Shown here piece after piece: positions 21,294-37,902 of a DNA stretch of 64,000 nt. Position numbers and translations under genes: made by a program. How positions within the stretch are numbered: the stretch's first letter is position 1; each line of letters starts with the position of its first letter. The DNA lies in assembly GCA_963811255.1 (NCBI GenBank), contig CAWEQI010000001.1, positions 434,001-498,000 on the forward strand, in the 5' to 3' direction. The notes beneath the pieces are model-generated. The model made no database searches. It saw only the letters and a list, made by a program, of their open reading frames with translations, and was not told the DNA's origin. This stretch comes from Croceibacterium_B sp963811255. GTDB taxonomy: Bacteria > Pseudomonadota > Alphaproteobacteria > Sphingomonadales > Sphingomonadaceae.

Positions 21294-21854
21294 TCAGACC
21301 TTGACGCCGGGGGCCTGCGGCTGGGCAGGCGCGGCGGCGCTCGCCGTAACGGGCGCGGCCTCGGGCTCAGCGGCATCGCAGCTGCCGGCGCTGGTCTTGG
21401 TGACCTTCGGCTGCTGGCTCTTGCCGTCGGAGCTGTACTCGACCGTGCGGGTGCAGCCGTTCGCGTCGGTGGTCGACGAGACGTAGGTGAAATGCGTCCC
21501 GGCGGGCAAGTCGCCGACCAGCGTCACGCCCGGGGCTCCGGGGGCTCCCGCGCCCGCGTGCGCGGCGGCCTGCTCGAGCGCGTTCGCCTGCCGGATCAGC
21601 GCCTGCTGCTGGGCCTGCATCTCGGCGGCGATGCGATCGAACTGGGCGAACGGGTCGATGAACGCGACCGGCACCGGGTCGGCGGGCTGCACCATGACCT
21701 TCGGTGCGACCTTGCCGACGTATTCGATGTGCGCGACCGAGCCGTCGGGCAGGTTCACGTTCATGGTGTGGAGCTTGTCGGCGGCGAATGCGGCCGTGCC
21801 GGCAACCAGCAGCGCGGCTCCGCCGGCGAGGATGGCTGTACGCGTGAAGCGCAT
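21294..21854 (-). CDS. Exported protein of unknown function
   Basis: This 186-residue protein starts with a clear signal peptide (MRFTRTAILAGGAALLVAGT, cleavage near A-A-F-A-A). It then has a short beta-rich part (N-L-P-D-G-S-V-A-H-I-E-Y-V-G), a coiled glutamine-rich stretch (M-Q-A-Q-Q-Q-A-L) and an Ala/Pro-rich tail. G-C-T-R-T-V-E-Y-S-S plus a second cysteine near the end could form a disulfide. I do not recognise a family. The frame runs on far upstream as a shadow of rplL. The signal peptide and an AGGA site fix the start. Confidence 0.75.
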   Translation of the reverse strand: MRFTRTAILAGGAALLVAGTAAFAADKLHTMNVNLPDGSVAHIEYVGKVAPKVMVQPADPVPVAFIDPFAQFDRIAAEMQAQQQALIRQANALEQAAAHAGAGAPGAPGVTLVGDLPAGTHFTYVSSTTDANGCTRTVEYSSDGKSQQPKVTKTSAGSCDAAEPEAAPVTASAAAPAQPQAPGVKV

Positions 21855-21926
21855 GGAACGTCCTCCTTGGTTGATTGTGACTCGCGGGCGAAAATCTATC
21901 CAACGAAGCTGAACCGCCGATGACGA

Positions 21927-21957
21927 AAAAAGGGCGGCGCCTTTCGGCACCGCCCTT
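21927..21957 (-). terminator. Intrinsic terminator of rplJ-rplL
   Basis: On the minus strand a stem of about twelve pairs (arm AAAGGGCGGTGCC, one mismatch) with a small loop is followed by six T's, some 30 bases after the rplL stop codon. Confidence 0.85.
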
Positions 21958-21985
21958 TCGCTTGATCGGCTGAAGCCGAACGAGG

Positions 21986-22366
21986 TTACTTCAGCTCGAC
22001 GGTGCCGCCGGCTTCCTCGATCTTCTTCTTGATCTCTTCGGCCTCGGCCTTGTTGACGCCTTCCTTGACCGCCTTGGGGGCGCTCTCGACCAGCGTCTTG
22101 GCTTCGGTCAGGCCCAGGCCGGTGATGGCGCGGACTTCCTTGATCACCTGGATCTTCTTGCCACCGTCGCCGGTGAGGATGACGTCGAATTCGTCCTTCT
22201 CCTCGGCGGCGGCTTCGCCACCGGCGCCGCCGGCAGCCGGGGCGGCGACGGCCACGGCGGCCGCGGCGGAAACGCCCCATTCCTCTTCCAGCGCCTTGGC
22301 AAGCTCGGCGGCTTCCATGACGGTCAGCTTCGACAGGTCTTCAACAAGCTTGGCGATATCGGCCAT
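21986..22366 (-). CDS. rplL: Ribosomal protein L7/L12
   Basis: This 126-residue stalk protein binds L10 as dimers and recruits translation factors. It has the N-terminal dimerisation helices (MADIAKLVEDLSKLTVMEA), an Ala/Gly hinge (residues about 36-55) and the C-terminal factor-binding domain with K-I-Q-V-I-K-E-V-R and L-G-L-T-E-A-K. It is the second gene of a rplJ-rplL operon that ends here; rpoB is on the opposite strand. Confidence 0.98.
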   Translation of the reverse strand: MADIAKLVEDLSKLTVMEAAELAKALEEEWGVSAAAAVAVAAPAAGGAGGEAAAEEKDEFDVILTGDGGKKIQVIKEVRAITGLGLTEAKTLVESAPKAVKEGVNKAEAEEIKKKIEEAGGTVELK

Positions 22367-22431
22367 GATTTTCACTCCTGATTAGATGGACCCGGGGTCT
22401 GCCCGGGCGAATTCGCGTTGGGAAAAACCGC

Positions 22432-22947
22432 TTACGCCGCCTCTTTTGCACCATAGGCGCCGAAGACGCGGGCGAGCTTGGCCGCGGGCGCGTTGACCAG
22501 CTGGGCGACCTTGGTCGCCGGCGCGTTGATCAGGCCCACGATCGTGCCCCGCAGCTCGTCGAGGCTGGGCATCGCGGCGAGCGCCTTGATCCCCTCGGCG
22601 TCGAGCAGCTGGCTGCCCATCGACCCGCCGACGATTTCCAGTCGGTCGTTGGTCTTGGCGAAGTCCACCGCCGCCTTGGCGGCAGCGACCGGGTCCGCCG
22701 AATAGGCGAGCGCGGTCGGGCCGGTGAGGTAATCCTCGATGCCGGCATAGTCGGTGTCCTTCAGGGCGAGCCTGGCGAGGCGGTTCTTCGCCACCTTGTA
22801 GGCCGCACCGGCATCCCGCATCTTCGAGCGCAGCTCGGTGGACTGAGCCACCGACAGGCCGAGGTTGCGGGTGACGACCACCACGCCCGCCTCGTTGAAG
22901 ACCGCGTTGAGCTGGGCGACCGCTTCGGTTTTCTGCGAACGATCCAT
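22432..22947 (-). CDS. rplJ: Ribosomal protein L10
   Basis: This 171-residue protein is the base of the ribosomal stalk, binding 23S rRNA and the L7/L12 dimers. MDRSQKTEAVAQL, the Y-K-V-A-K-N-R-L segment near residue 50 and the C-terminal L7/L12-binding helix are typical. AAGGAGT precedes the ATG. The usual preceding genes rplK-rplA are not adjacent. The region upstream (22948-23160) may hold the autoregulatory L10 leader, but I cannot fold it reliably by eye. Confidence 0.97.
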   Translation of the reverse strand: MDRSQKTEAVAQLNAVFNEAGVVVVTRNLGLSVAQSTELRSKMRDAGAAYKVAKNRLARLALKDTDYAGIEDYLTGPTALAYSADPVAAAKAAVDFAKTNDRLEIVGGSMGSQLLDAEGIKALAAMPSLDELRGTIVGLINAPATKVAQLVNAPAAKLARVFGAYGAKEAA

Positions 22948-23166
22948 GCCATACTCCTTCACTATGGCCGCGTTGCCCCAAGGCGGCGGCCGGCTGCGTT
23001 GCCGCACCGCCGAAGCGACACGGGCGAGTCCGCTGATGGGGAAGGAGCGCGCCGAAACGCATGAGGGCGACGCCGCGGCGCCGCCGGAAATCTCGTTTCC
23101 CCGTCTAGGCTGCAGATTAAGTCGGAAACCAACAGCAGCTGTCTCGGACGGATGACCGAAAAGCGC

Positions 23167-23193
23167 GAGGCCCGGCGGTCAGGGGCGGGCCTC
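23167..23193. terminator. Hairpin between the Xre gene and rplJ
   Basis: GAGGCCCG (23167-23174) pairs perfectly with CGGGCCTC (23186-23193). Both flanks have T-runs on their outgoing strand (TTTT after GCG/CGC). It lies just downstream of the small Xre regulator, so it most likely ends that cassette's transcript before rplJ. Confidence 0.65.
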
Positions 23194-23249
23194 TAGCGTT
23201 TTCGGTTGGCGAGTCAACTGATACGTGCCTCTCACGGTAGCCTGACCGC

Positions 23250-23453
23250 TTATTCCTCGTATCCCAGCAAGTCCCCCGGCTGGCAACCGAGCTCGCGGCA
23301 GATCGCCTCAAGGGTCGAGAAGCGGATCGCCCTGGCCTTGCCGGTCTTGAGGATCGACAGGTTGGCGAGGGTCAGCCCGACCCGTTCGGCGAGCTCGGTC
23401 AGGGTCATGCGCCGCTCGTGGAGCAAGTCGTCGAGCTTGACGGTGACCGGCAT
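23250..23453 (-). CDS. Small Xre-family (YozG-type) transcriptional regulator
   Basis: This 67-residue protein consists of little more than a Cro/CI-type helix-turn-helix: M-T-L-T-E-L-A-E-R-V-G-L-T-L-A-N-L-S forms the recognition unit, and A-I-R-F-S-T-L-E-A-I-C-R-E-L-G-C-Q-P-G-D-L-L the closing helices. Such regulators are commonly paired with DUF2975 membrane proteins, as here. Its ATG overlaps the DUF2975 stop codon by one base. The three palindromes upstream of this cassette (24180-24261) are candidate binding sites. Confidence 0.9.
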   Translation of the reverse strand: MPVTVKLDDLLHERRMTLTELAERVGLTLANLSILKTGKARAIRFSTLEAICRELGCQPGDLLGYEE

Positions 23454-23992
23454 CAGACGGTCCCCTCCAGTTCGGCACGCATCTCCGCGCCCTTGCGGAA
23501 CACGCGCGCGAGGATGAACAGGACCAGGATCAGCAACAGTCCTCCACCGCCGAAATTGATGTCGACGGAGAGGTTCTGCGACAGCCCGGGCGCGATTTTC
23601 TGAACCCAGACGGCGAGCGCCGCAACGGCGACCGAAGCGGCTTCACCGATCAGCGTGACCCAGGCCATCCGCGCGAGCCGATCTGCGTTCGACGGCACGA
23701 AGGGGTCGCCTTCGCTCACGCTGAGCACGATCCGGCGCAGCAGGAGCAATAGATAGATTGCCAAGCCGACAACCGCAGCAGCGGCCGATAGCAGGAGGAC
23801 CAGGGCGAGGATCAGTTCGCCGTTGGCGGGCTGGCCTTGCGCCGCCAGTTGGGCGAAGACCTGCCCCTGGAAAATCGCAACCCCGGCGGCGGCGATCACC
23901 AGGGCCGCGCAGGCAATGCCCAGCACGACGATGAAAAACATCAGCACGACGCGGGCGAATGCCAGCAGCGGATCGTTGACGATACGTTTCAT
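23453..23992 (-). CDS. DUF2975 family membrane protein
   Basis: This 179-residue protein has four hydrophobic segments (about 12-35, 65-87, 112-132 and 150-170) and the DUF2975 hallmark D-P-F-V-P-S-N-A-D-R-L-A-R-M-A in the loop after helix 2. The function is unknown. The family is nearly always followed by a small Xre regulator. GGAGAG precedes the ATG; a GTG immediately before it is an alternative start. Confidence 0.9.
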   Translation of the reverse strand: MKRIVNDPLLAFARVVLMFFIVVLGIACAALVIAAAGVAIFQGQVFAQLAAQGQPANGELILALVLLLSAAAAVVGLAIYLLLLLRRIVLSVSEGDPFVPSNADRLARMAWVTLIGEAASVAVAALAVWVQKIAPGLSQNLSVDINFGGGGLLLILVLFILARVFRKGAEMRAELEGTV

Positions 23993-24024
23993 CACAGTCT
24001 CTCCTTCGGATCAGACGGGCTGGC

Positions 24025-24156
24025 TCAGGCCACGGTCGGAACGATCATGACCGACACGGCACCGGAAGGTGGTACGGGGATGATCGCCAGCAGCCCGGCT
24101 AAAGTCAGCAGGATGGCGGCGATGGCTGCGGCAGCGTGTTGCAGGATTCGGGACAT
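24025..24156 (-). CDS. 43-residue single-helix membrane protein
   Basis: This short open frame encodes MSRILQHAAAAIAAILLTLA, then G-L-L-A-I-I-P-V-P-P and a short polar/valine tail, ending 32 bases before the DUF2975 gene. Residues about 8-30 form one hydrophobic helix. A GGAG site lies ahead of the ATG. Position suggests it is the first gene of the DUF2975-Xre cassette, transcribed from the palindrome-rich region. I do not recognise a family, and the call rests on composition, spacing and ribosome site. Confidence 0.6.
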   Translation of the reverse strand: MSRILQHAAAAIAAILLTLAGLLAIIPVPPSGAVSVMIVPTVA

Positions 24157-24179
24157 TTCTCGATCTCCGATATGAACTA

Positions 24180-24261
24180 TATCGAAACTCGATAATTGAG
24201 CATCGGCTTATTGTCAATCGATAATATCGAAAAACGATATTTTCTCGATATCGATATCGAG
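24180..24261. promoter_or_regulatory. AT-rich operator region with three perfect palindromes
   Basis: TATCGA-AAC-TCGATA (24180-24194), AATATCG-AAAAA-CGATATT (24223-24241) and CTCGATATCGATATCGAG (24244-24261) share the half-site TATCGA. The stretch is strikingly AT-rich within a GC-rich window and lies just upstream of the 43-residue protein gene, 288 bases or more from rpoB. It looks like a multi-site operator, perhaps for the Xre regulator encoded two genes downstream. Confidence 0.7.
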
Positions 24262-24300
24262 CGAGGTGGCGGCCTGCGAAAGCGTGCGTGCTTACGAGTG

Positions 24301-24329
24301 TTGACCGGAGGTATGCCGCCACCTATATG
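24301..24329 (+). promoter_or_regulatory. Predicted promoter of rpoB-rpoC
   Basis: TTGACC (24301-24306) and TATATG (24324-24329) are separated by 17 bases, a good housekeeping-type promoter. It would give a leader of about 210 bases before rpoB, with no gene in it. It also fits the fact that rpoB is not preceded by rplJL on its own strand. Confidence 0.6.
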
Positions 24330-24548
24330 CGCCCCCAGCCGGATGCTTCGAGCAAGGCGCGCCTGACGCGGGGGTGCGCCGCAGGATGGAAGCCCGGCCT
24401 CCCGTGAGACCTGATCAAGGCTGCAGTCCGGTCACCCAAGAGGTGCGCCCAAGCTGCGGCCTTTCCGCGTCTCGCGGTTGCTCCCGCCCGAGCGACATTC
24501 TCGCCGGCGTGCATCAGCCGGCCCAATTTGACGAGGCGAACCTCTTCC

Positions 24549-28730
<4,182 letters not shown>

Positions 28731-28798
28731 CGGGAGCTGCGGTGTCGGCCGCCCTCCCATCCGCCCCCAACAGAATTCACCCGTAAGGGACACGAGAC

Positions 28799-33155
<4,357 letters not shown>

Positions 33156-33181
33156 GCGCAGCGCTTCACCGCCACGAACAA

Positions 33182-33210
33182 CCCCGCCGGCGCGAGCCGG
33201 CGGGGTTTTT
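33182..33210 (+). terminator. Intrinsic terminator of rpoB-rpoC
   Basis: CCCCGCCGGC (33182-33191) and GCCGGCGGGG (33196-33205) form ten perfect pairs around a GCGA loop, followed directly by five T's. Confidence 0.95.
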
Positions 33211-33289
33211 CTTTGCCGCGTGAAACCCGCCTTGAGCGCGGCCCGGCCGCTTCCCAACTGAGCCATGTCATTCTCCGACGGAGCACCCG

Positions 33290-34402
33290 ATGACAGACAC
33301 CGCCGTCCTGTTCCAGCCGTTCGCCTCGCCCAGGCTTTCCTTGCCCAACCGCATCGTCATGGCGCCGATGACGCGCAACATGTCGCCGCAGGGCGTGCCG
33401 GGGCGCCCCAACGCCAAGTACTACGCGCGGCGCGCCCAGGGCGGCGTCGGGCTGATCCTGTCGGAAGGGACGGTGGTGCGCCGCCCCGCCTCTCGTAATC
33501 TGCCGAACATTCCGCTGTTTCACAGTGAGGAACCGCTCGGCGGTTGGCAGCAGGTGATCGACGCCGTGCACGCCGCCGGCGGCAAGATGGGTCCGCAAAT
33601 CTGGCACACCGGCGCGGTCCCCTCCAGCGACGAGAGCTTCGAACGCGGGCCGCTCGACAGCCCCTCGGGCCTCAACGGCCCCGACAAGGCAGCCGGCGAG
33701 CCGATGACCGAGGAGGCGATCGCCGACACCGTCGCCGCGTTCGCGCAAGCGGCCGCCGATGCGAAGGCGCTCGGCTTCGACACGCTCGAGATTCACGGCG
33801 CTCACGGCTACCTCATCGATCAGTTCTTCTGGCCGGGCACCAACCGGCGCACCGACAAGTGGGGCGGCGCGACCATCGCCGAACGCTCGCGCTTCGCCGC
33901 CGAAGTGATTGCGCAGATGCGCGCGGCGGTCGGTCCGGAGTTTCCGATCCTCCTGCGCGTCAGCCAATGGAAGCAGCAGCATTACGAGGCGCGGCTCGCG
34001 AGCACGCCGCGGGAGCTGGAGCAGTGGCTGCAGCCGCTGGTCGACTCCGGAGTCGACATCCTGCACTGCTCGCAGCGGCGCTTCTGGGAGCCCGAGTTCC
34101 CCGAGATCGACGGCGAAACGGGCCTGAACTTCGCCGGCTGGGCTAAGAAAGTCACCGGCGTGCCGACGATCAGCGTCGGCTCGGTGGGCCTGTCGAACGA
34201 CTTCTTCAGCGCCTTCAGCGGGCAAGCGTCCGAACGCTCGAGCCTCGACGGGCTGGTCGAGCGGATGGAACGCGACGAATTCGACCTGATCGCGGTCGGC
34301 CGCGCGCTGCTGTCGGACCCAAACTGGGTCGCCAAGGTCCGCGAGGGCCGCAACGACGAACTGCGCGACTTCGACCCGGCGGCGCTGAAGGAACTCGCCT
34401 GA
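33290..34402 (+). CDS. Old Yellow Enzyme family NADH:flavin oxidoreductase
   Basis: This 370-residue FMN-dependent TIM-barrel enzyme probably reduces activated C=C bonds or nitro groups. Family landmarks are R-I-V-M-A-P-M-T-R-N near the start, P-Q-I-W-H-T-G, and I-H-G-A-H-G-Y-L-I-D-Q-F-F followed by N-x-R-x-D-x-W-G-G, which includes the substrate-binding His pair. V-G-R-A-L-L-S-D-P-N-W closes the barrel. It lies between the rpoBC terminator and gltX with 46 bases to the latter. No specific substrate can be deduced. Confidence 0.9.
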   Translation: MTDTAVLFQPFASPRLSLPNRIVMAPMTRNMSPQGVPGRPNAKYYARRAQGGVGLILSEGTVVRRPASRNLPNIPLFHSEEPLGGWQQVIDAVHAAGGKMGPQIWHTGAVPSSDESFERGPLDSPSGLNGPDKAAGEPMTEEAIADTVAAFAQAAADAKALGFDTLEIHGAHGYLIDQFFWPGTNRRTDKWGGATIAERSRFAAEVIAQMRAAVGPEFPILLRVSQWKQQHYEARLASTPRELEQWLQPLVDSGVDILHCSQRRFWEPEFPEIDGETGLNFAGWAKKVTGVPTISVGSVGLSNDFFSAFSGQASERSSLDGLVERMERDEFDLIAVGRALLSDPNWVAKVREGRNDELRDFDPAALKELA

Positions 34403-34448
34403 CGCGCGGCTCTCGCCAGGGCGCGCGGGCTCGGCTAGGGCGCGCGTC

Positions 34449-35801
34449 ATGACCGTCGTCACCCGCTTCGCCCCCTCGCCGACCGGACGGCTGCATGTCG
34501 GCAATCTCCGCACGGCTCTGCACAACTGGCTGCTGGCGAAGAAGCATGGCGGGCGGTTCCTGTTGCGGATCGACGACACCGATGCCGAGCGCAGCCGCGA
34601 GGACTTCGTCGCGGCGATCCGCGCCGATCTGGCGTGGCTCGGGCTCTCTCCCGATGGTGAGGAACGACAGTCGGCGCGGCTCGACCGCTACCGGGCGGCG
34701 ATCGAACGGCTGCGGAGCGAGGGCCGGGTCTATCCGTGCTACGAAAGCGCGCAGGAGCTGGAACTCAAGCGCAAGGTCCTGCTCGGGCGCGGGCTGCCGC
34801 CGCTCTACGACCGCGCCGCGCTCAAGCTGAGCGAGGCGCAGCGCGCGGCGAAGGAAGCCGAAGGCATCGCCCCGCACTGGCGCTTCAAGCTCGACCATGA
34901 CGAGCCGATCGCCTGGACCGACGGCGTTCGCGGCTATCAGCATTTCGATCCCGCGCAGCTCTCCGACCCGGTGATCCGCCGCGCCGACGGGTCCTGGCTG
35001 TACATGCTGCCAAGCGCGGTCGATGACATTGAGATGGGCGTCACCGACGTGCTGCGCGGCGAGGATCACGTCTCCAACACGGCGCTGCAAATCCAGATGT
35101 TCACCGCGCTCGGCGCAAAGCCGCCGCGCTTTGCTCATGAGGCGCTGCTGGTCGGCAGCGAGGGCAAATTGTCGAAGCGGCTCGGCTCGCTCGGCTGCGA
35201 CGCGTTCCGCGAGCGCGGGATCGAACCCGAGGCGCTGGTGGCGCTGCTGGCGCGGCTCGGCACCTCGCTTCCCGTCGAACCGATCGCCGATTGCGCCGGG
35301 CTGGTCGAAACCTTCGATCTCGCGACGTTCGGCCGTGCGCCGGCCCGCTTCGACGATGCCGAGCTGGAAAGGTTGAACGCGGCCATCGTTCACCAGATGA
35401 ACTATTCCGAGGTGAAGGATCGACTGCCCGAAGGCATGAACGAGGAAGCCTGGCTGGCGATCCGCCCGAACCTGGCGCACGTCGGCGAGACGGCCGAGTG
35501 GTGGCAGGTGGTAAAGGGTCCGGTGGAGACGCCGGACCTGCCGCCGGAAGATCGCGCCTACGCCGCGGAAGCGGCGCGCACGCTGAGCTGGTCGGACGAT
35601 CCCTGGCACTCGCTCACCGATGCCCTCAAGGCGAGCACCGGACGCAAGGGCAAGGCGCTGTTCCATCCGCTGCGGCTGGCGCTGACTGGACGCGGCTCCG
35701 GTCCCGAAATGAAGGCGCTGCTGCCGCTAATTGGAGAAGCCGAGGCACGCGCGCGGCTGACGAGAGCATCGCGACCGCGATCTACGCAGGACAGACGCTA
35801 G
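34449..35801 (+). CDS. gltX: Glutamate--tRNA ligase
   Basis: This 450-residue class I aminoacyl-tRNA synthetase charges tRNA with glutamate. The nucleotide-binding HIGH element appears as S-P-T-G-R-L-H-V-G-N and the KMSKS element as K-L-S-K-R. R-I-D-D-T-D and the Y-M-L-P-S-A-V-D-D-I-E-M-G segment match the family. Alphaproteobacteria often carry two GluRS paralogues, and the length here fits the shorter type. Which tRNAs it serves cannot be told. The gene converges on pyk. Confidence 0.95.
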   Translation: MTVVTRFAPSPTGRLHVGNLRTALHNWLLAKKHGGRFLLRIDDTDAERSREDFVAAIRADLAWLGLSPDGEERQSARLDRYRAAIERLRSEGRVYPCYESAQELELKRKVLLGRGLPPLYDRAALKLSEAQRAAKEAEGIAPHWRFKLDHDEPIAWTDGVRGYQHFDPAQLSDPVIRRADGSWLYMLPSAVDDIEMGVTDVLRGEDHVSNTALQIQMFTALGAKPPRFAHEALLVGSEGKLSKRLGSLGCDAFRERGIEPEALVALLARLGTSLPVEPIADCAGLVETFDLATFGRAPARFDDAELERLNAAIVHQMNYSEVKDRLPEGMNEEAWLAIRPNLAHVGETAEWWQVVKGPVETPDLPPEDRAYAAEAARTLSWSDDPWHSLTDALKASTGRKGKALFHPLRLALTGRGSGPEMKALLPLIGEAEARARLTRASRPRSTQDRR

Positions 35802-35965
35802 TTTGGCGGGCCTGCAGCTCTTCGCGAACCGTCAGAATTTGCTTTCCTACTCGCGTGTGTTCCTGGTATGTTCTGATGGTGCCTCACCATCAGCACTTCA
35901 TCGAGCCATTGTCGGCTGCCGGCTTGCAGCCGGAGAACGACACGGCCGCGGCGGCGGCACCCGGG

Positions 35966-36057
35966 AAAGTGTCACCCGTCAGCCTCTCATGCAACTCATT
36001 GCATTCACAACAAAATAGGATGGCTGGCCCGGGTGACACATGGCGAAAGTGTCACCC
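35966..36057. repeat. GTGTCACCC inverted/direct repeats between gltX and pyk
   Basis: GGGTGACAC (36031-36039) and GTGTCACCC (36049-36057) form a perfect nine-base inverted repeat with a nine-base spacer. A further AAAGTGTCACCC copy lies at 35966-35977. The 275-base gap contains no gene that I can support. There is no T-run, so it looks more like an operator or dispersed repeat than a terminator. Confidence 0.55.
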
Positions 36058-36076
36058 AAAATCGAGCGCTGGCTGC

Positions 36077-37540
36077 TCAATACCCCTCCAGCTCGTCGCC
36101 GCTGAGGGTGACGACATGCAGCAGGTTGGTCGCCCCGGTGACGCCGAACGGCACCCCGGCGATCATGATCAGGCGCGATCCGGCCTCGCCGAAGCCATGG
36201 CGCAGCGCCATGCGCTTGCCCTTGGCGACCATCTCCTCGAAGCTGCCGATGTCTCGCGTCGCCACCGGCTGCGCGCCCCACAGCAAGGCCACGCGCCGCG
36301 CGGTCCGCACCGAGGGCGTGAGCACCAGCAGCGGCGTCTTCGGGCGTTCGCGGGCGACCCGCCGAGCGGTCGAGCCCGAATCGGTGAACACCACTACGGT
36401 CTTGATCGGCAGATTCTCGGCGACCGTCATGCACGCGTGGCTGATCGCGTCGGCGGTGGTCCGGTCGGGCACCGTCTCATGGAAGTGGACGCGCGCGCCG
36501 TAACTCTCGTCGTTTTCGACCCGCTCGGCGATGCGGTCCATCATCGCGACCGCTTCCTCGGGCCACATGCCGGCGGCGGTCTCGGCCGAGAGCATCACCG
36601 CGTCGGCCCCATCGTACACCGCGTTGGCGACGTCGGACACCTCGGCACGGGTCGGCGCTGGGCTTTCGATCATCGATTCGAGCATCTGCGTGGCGACGAT
36701 CACCGGCTTGCCGAGGCTGCGCGCGGCGTAGACGATGCGTTTCTGCAGCGGCGGCACTTCCTCGGGATTGAGCTCGACCCCAAGATCGCCGCGGGCCACC
36801 ATCACCCCGTCGGCCAACTCGAGGATTTCGTCGAGCCGTTGCACCGCCTGGGGTTTCTCGATCTTGGCGCACAGCGAGCCCTTCCCGCCCATCAGCTTGC
36901 GCGCGTCGGCAATGTCGTCGGGCCGCTGGACGAACGACAGCCCGATCCAGTCGGCGTCGTGCTCGAGCGCGAAGGCGAGGTCGCGACGGTCCTTGTCGGT
37001 CAGCGCCGGGATCGGCACTTCGACATCGGGCACGTTGACGCCCTTGCGGTCGGAGATGACTCCGCCGACTTCGGCGGTGGTGACGATCGCGTCGGGCCCG
37101 GCGTCGGTTATCCGCAAGCGGATCTTGCCGTCGTTGACCAGGATTCTGTGGCCGGTCTCGAGCAGGCCGAACAACTCGGGATGCGGCAGGAACACGCGAG
37201 TGGCATCGCCCGGCGCTGCGTTGCGGTCGAGCGTGAAAGTGGCGCCGTGCGCAATGCGCGCCTCGCCGCCCGCGAAGGTGCCGACGCGCAGCTTCGGCCC
37301 CTGCAGGTCGCACAGCACGGCGATCGGGCGGCCCAACTCCTTTTCCAGCGCGCGGATCGCGGCGATCGCCTGGGCGTGGTCGTCGTGCTCGCCGTGGCTC
37401 ATGTTGAGGCGGAACGCGTCGACCCCGGCGCGCACCAGCCGGCGGAGCATGTCGGGGTCCTTGCTCGCGGGGCCGATCGTGGCGAGAATCTTGACCTTGC
37501 GGCCGCGCGGACCAAGCTTGAGCGCTTCGCGTTTTGCCAT
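36077..37540 (-). CDS. pyk: Pyruvate kinase
   Basis: This 487-residue enzyme makes pyruvate and ATP from phosphoenolpyruvate and ADP. It begins with K-I-L-A-T-I-G-P-A-S and R-L-N-M-S-H-G-E (K+ and phosphate ligands), and contains the signature C-A-K-I-E-K-P-Q-A-V with the catalytic lysine and M-V-A-R-G-D-L-G-V-E-L for Mg binding. It has the normal A, B and C domains, and an allosteric C-terminal domain is present. Pyruvate is also an end product of the protocatechuate 4,5-cleavage pathway encoded further right. Confidence 0.97.
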   Translation of the reverse strand: MAKREALKLGPRGRKVKILATIGPASKDPDMLRRLVRAGVDAFRLNMSHGEHDDHAQAIAAIRALEKELGRPIAVLCDLQGPKLRVGTFAGGEARIAHGATFTLDRNAAPGDATRVFLPHPELFGLLETGHRILVNDGKIRLRITDAGPDAIVTTAEVGGVISDRKGVNVPDVEVPIPALTDKDRRDLAFALEHDADWIGLSFVQRPDDIADARKLMGGKGSLCAKIEKPQAVQRLDEILELADGVMVARGDLGVELNPEEVPPLQKRIVYAARSLGKPVIVATQMLESMIESPAPTRAEVSDVANAVYDGADAVMLSAETAAGMWPEEAVAMMDRIAERVENDESYGARVHFHETVPDRTTADAISHACMTVAENLPIKTVVVFTDSGSTARRVARERPKTPLLVLTPSVRTARRVALLWGAQPVATRDIGSFEEMVAKGKRMALRHGFGEAGSRLIMIAGVPFGVTGATNLLHVVTLSGDELEGY

Positions 37541-37590
37541 CGGCGACGGCCTATGCCAGAGCCGCGCGACAACACAAGGACACTTGCATT

Positions 37591-37902
37591 ATGACCGCCA
37601 CCGCCGACCCGCTCGACGCGATCCCCGACCCGGTCGCCGCCGCCGCGTTCCGCCGCCTGGTGCGCCATTTGCGCCACCGCCACGACGCCGAGAACATCGA
37701 CCTGATGGGCCTCGCGGGGTTCTGCCGCAACTGCCTCGCCGACTGGATTCGCGAGGCCGGCTACGAGGGCGACAAGGCCGCCGCCCGCGAGCTGATCCAC
37801 GGCATGCCGATGGCGGAGTGGAAGGCGAAGTACCAGGGCGAGGCGACCCCCGAGCAGATCGCGAAGATGGAAGCAAGCCTGGCGCGCAATCAGGGCACCT
37901 GA
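37591..37902 (+). CDS. DUF1244 family protein
   Basis: This 103-residue soluble protein has the DUF1244 pattern: F-R-R-L-V-R-H-L-R-H-R, D-L-M-G-L-A-G-F-C-R-N-C-L-A-D-W and G-M-P-M-A-E-W-K-A-K-Y-Q. The two cysteines of C-R-N-C are conserved in the family and may bind a metal. The function is unknown. An AAGGA site lies about twelve bases before the ATG. Its 3' end overlaps that of fdhD on the other strand by 13 bases. Confidence 0.88.
   Translation: MTATADPLDAIPDPVAAAAFRRLVRHLRHRHDAENIDLMGLAGFCRNCLADWIREAGYEGDKAAARELIHGMPMAEWKAKYQGEATPEQIAKMEASLARNQGT

Noticed and set aside
35979..36434. A 151-codon minus-strand frame overlapping the end of pyk
   Set aside because: It overlaps the well-supported pyruvate kinase in another frame, and its remainder translates the GTGTCACCC repeats.
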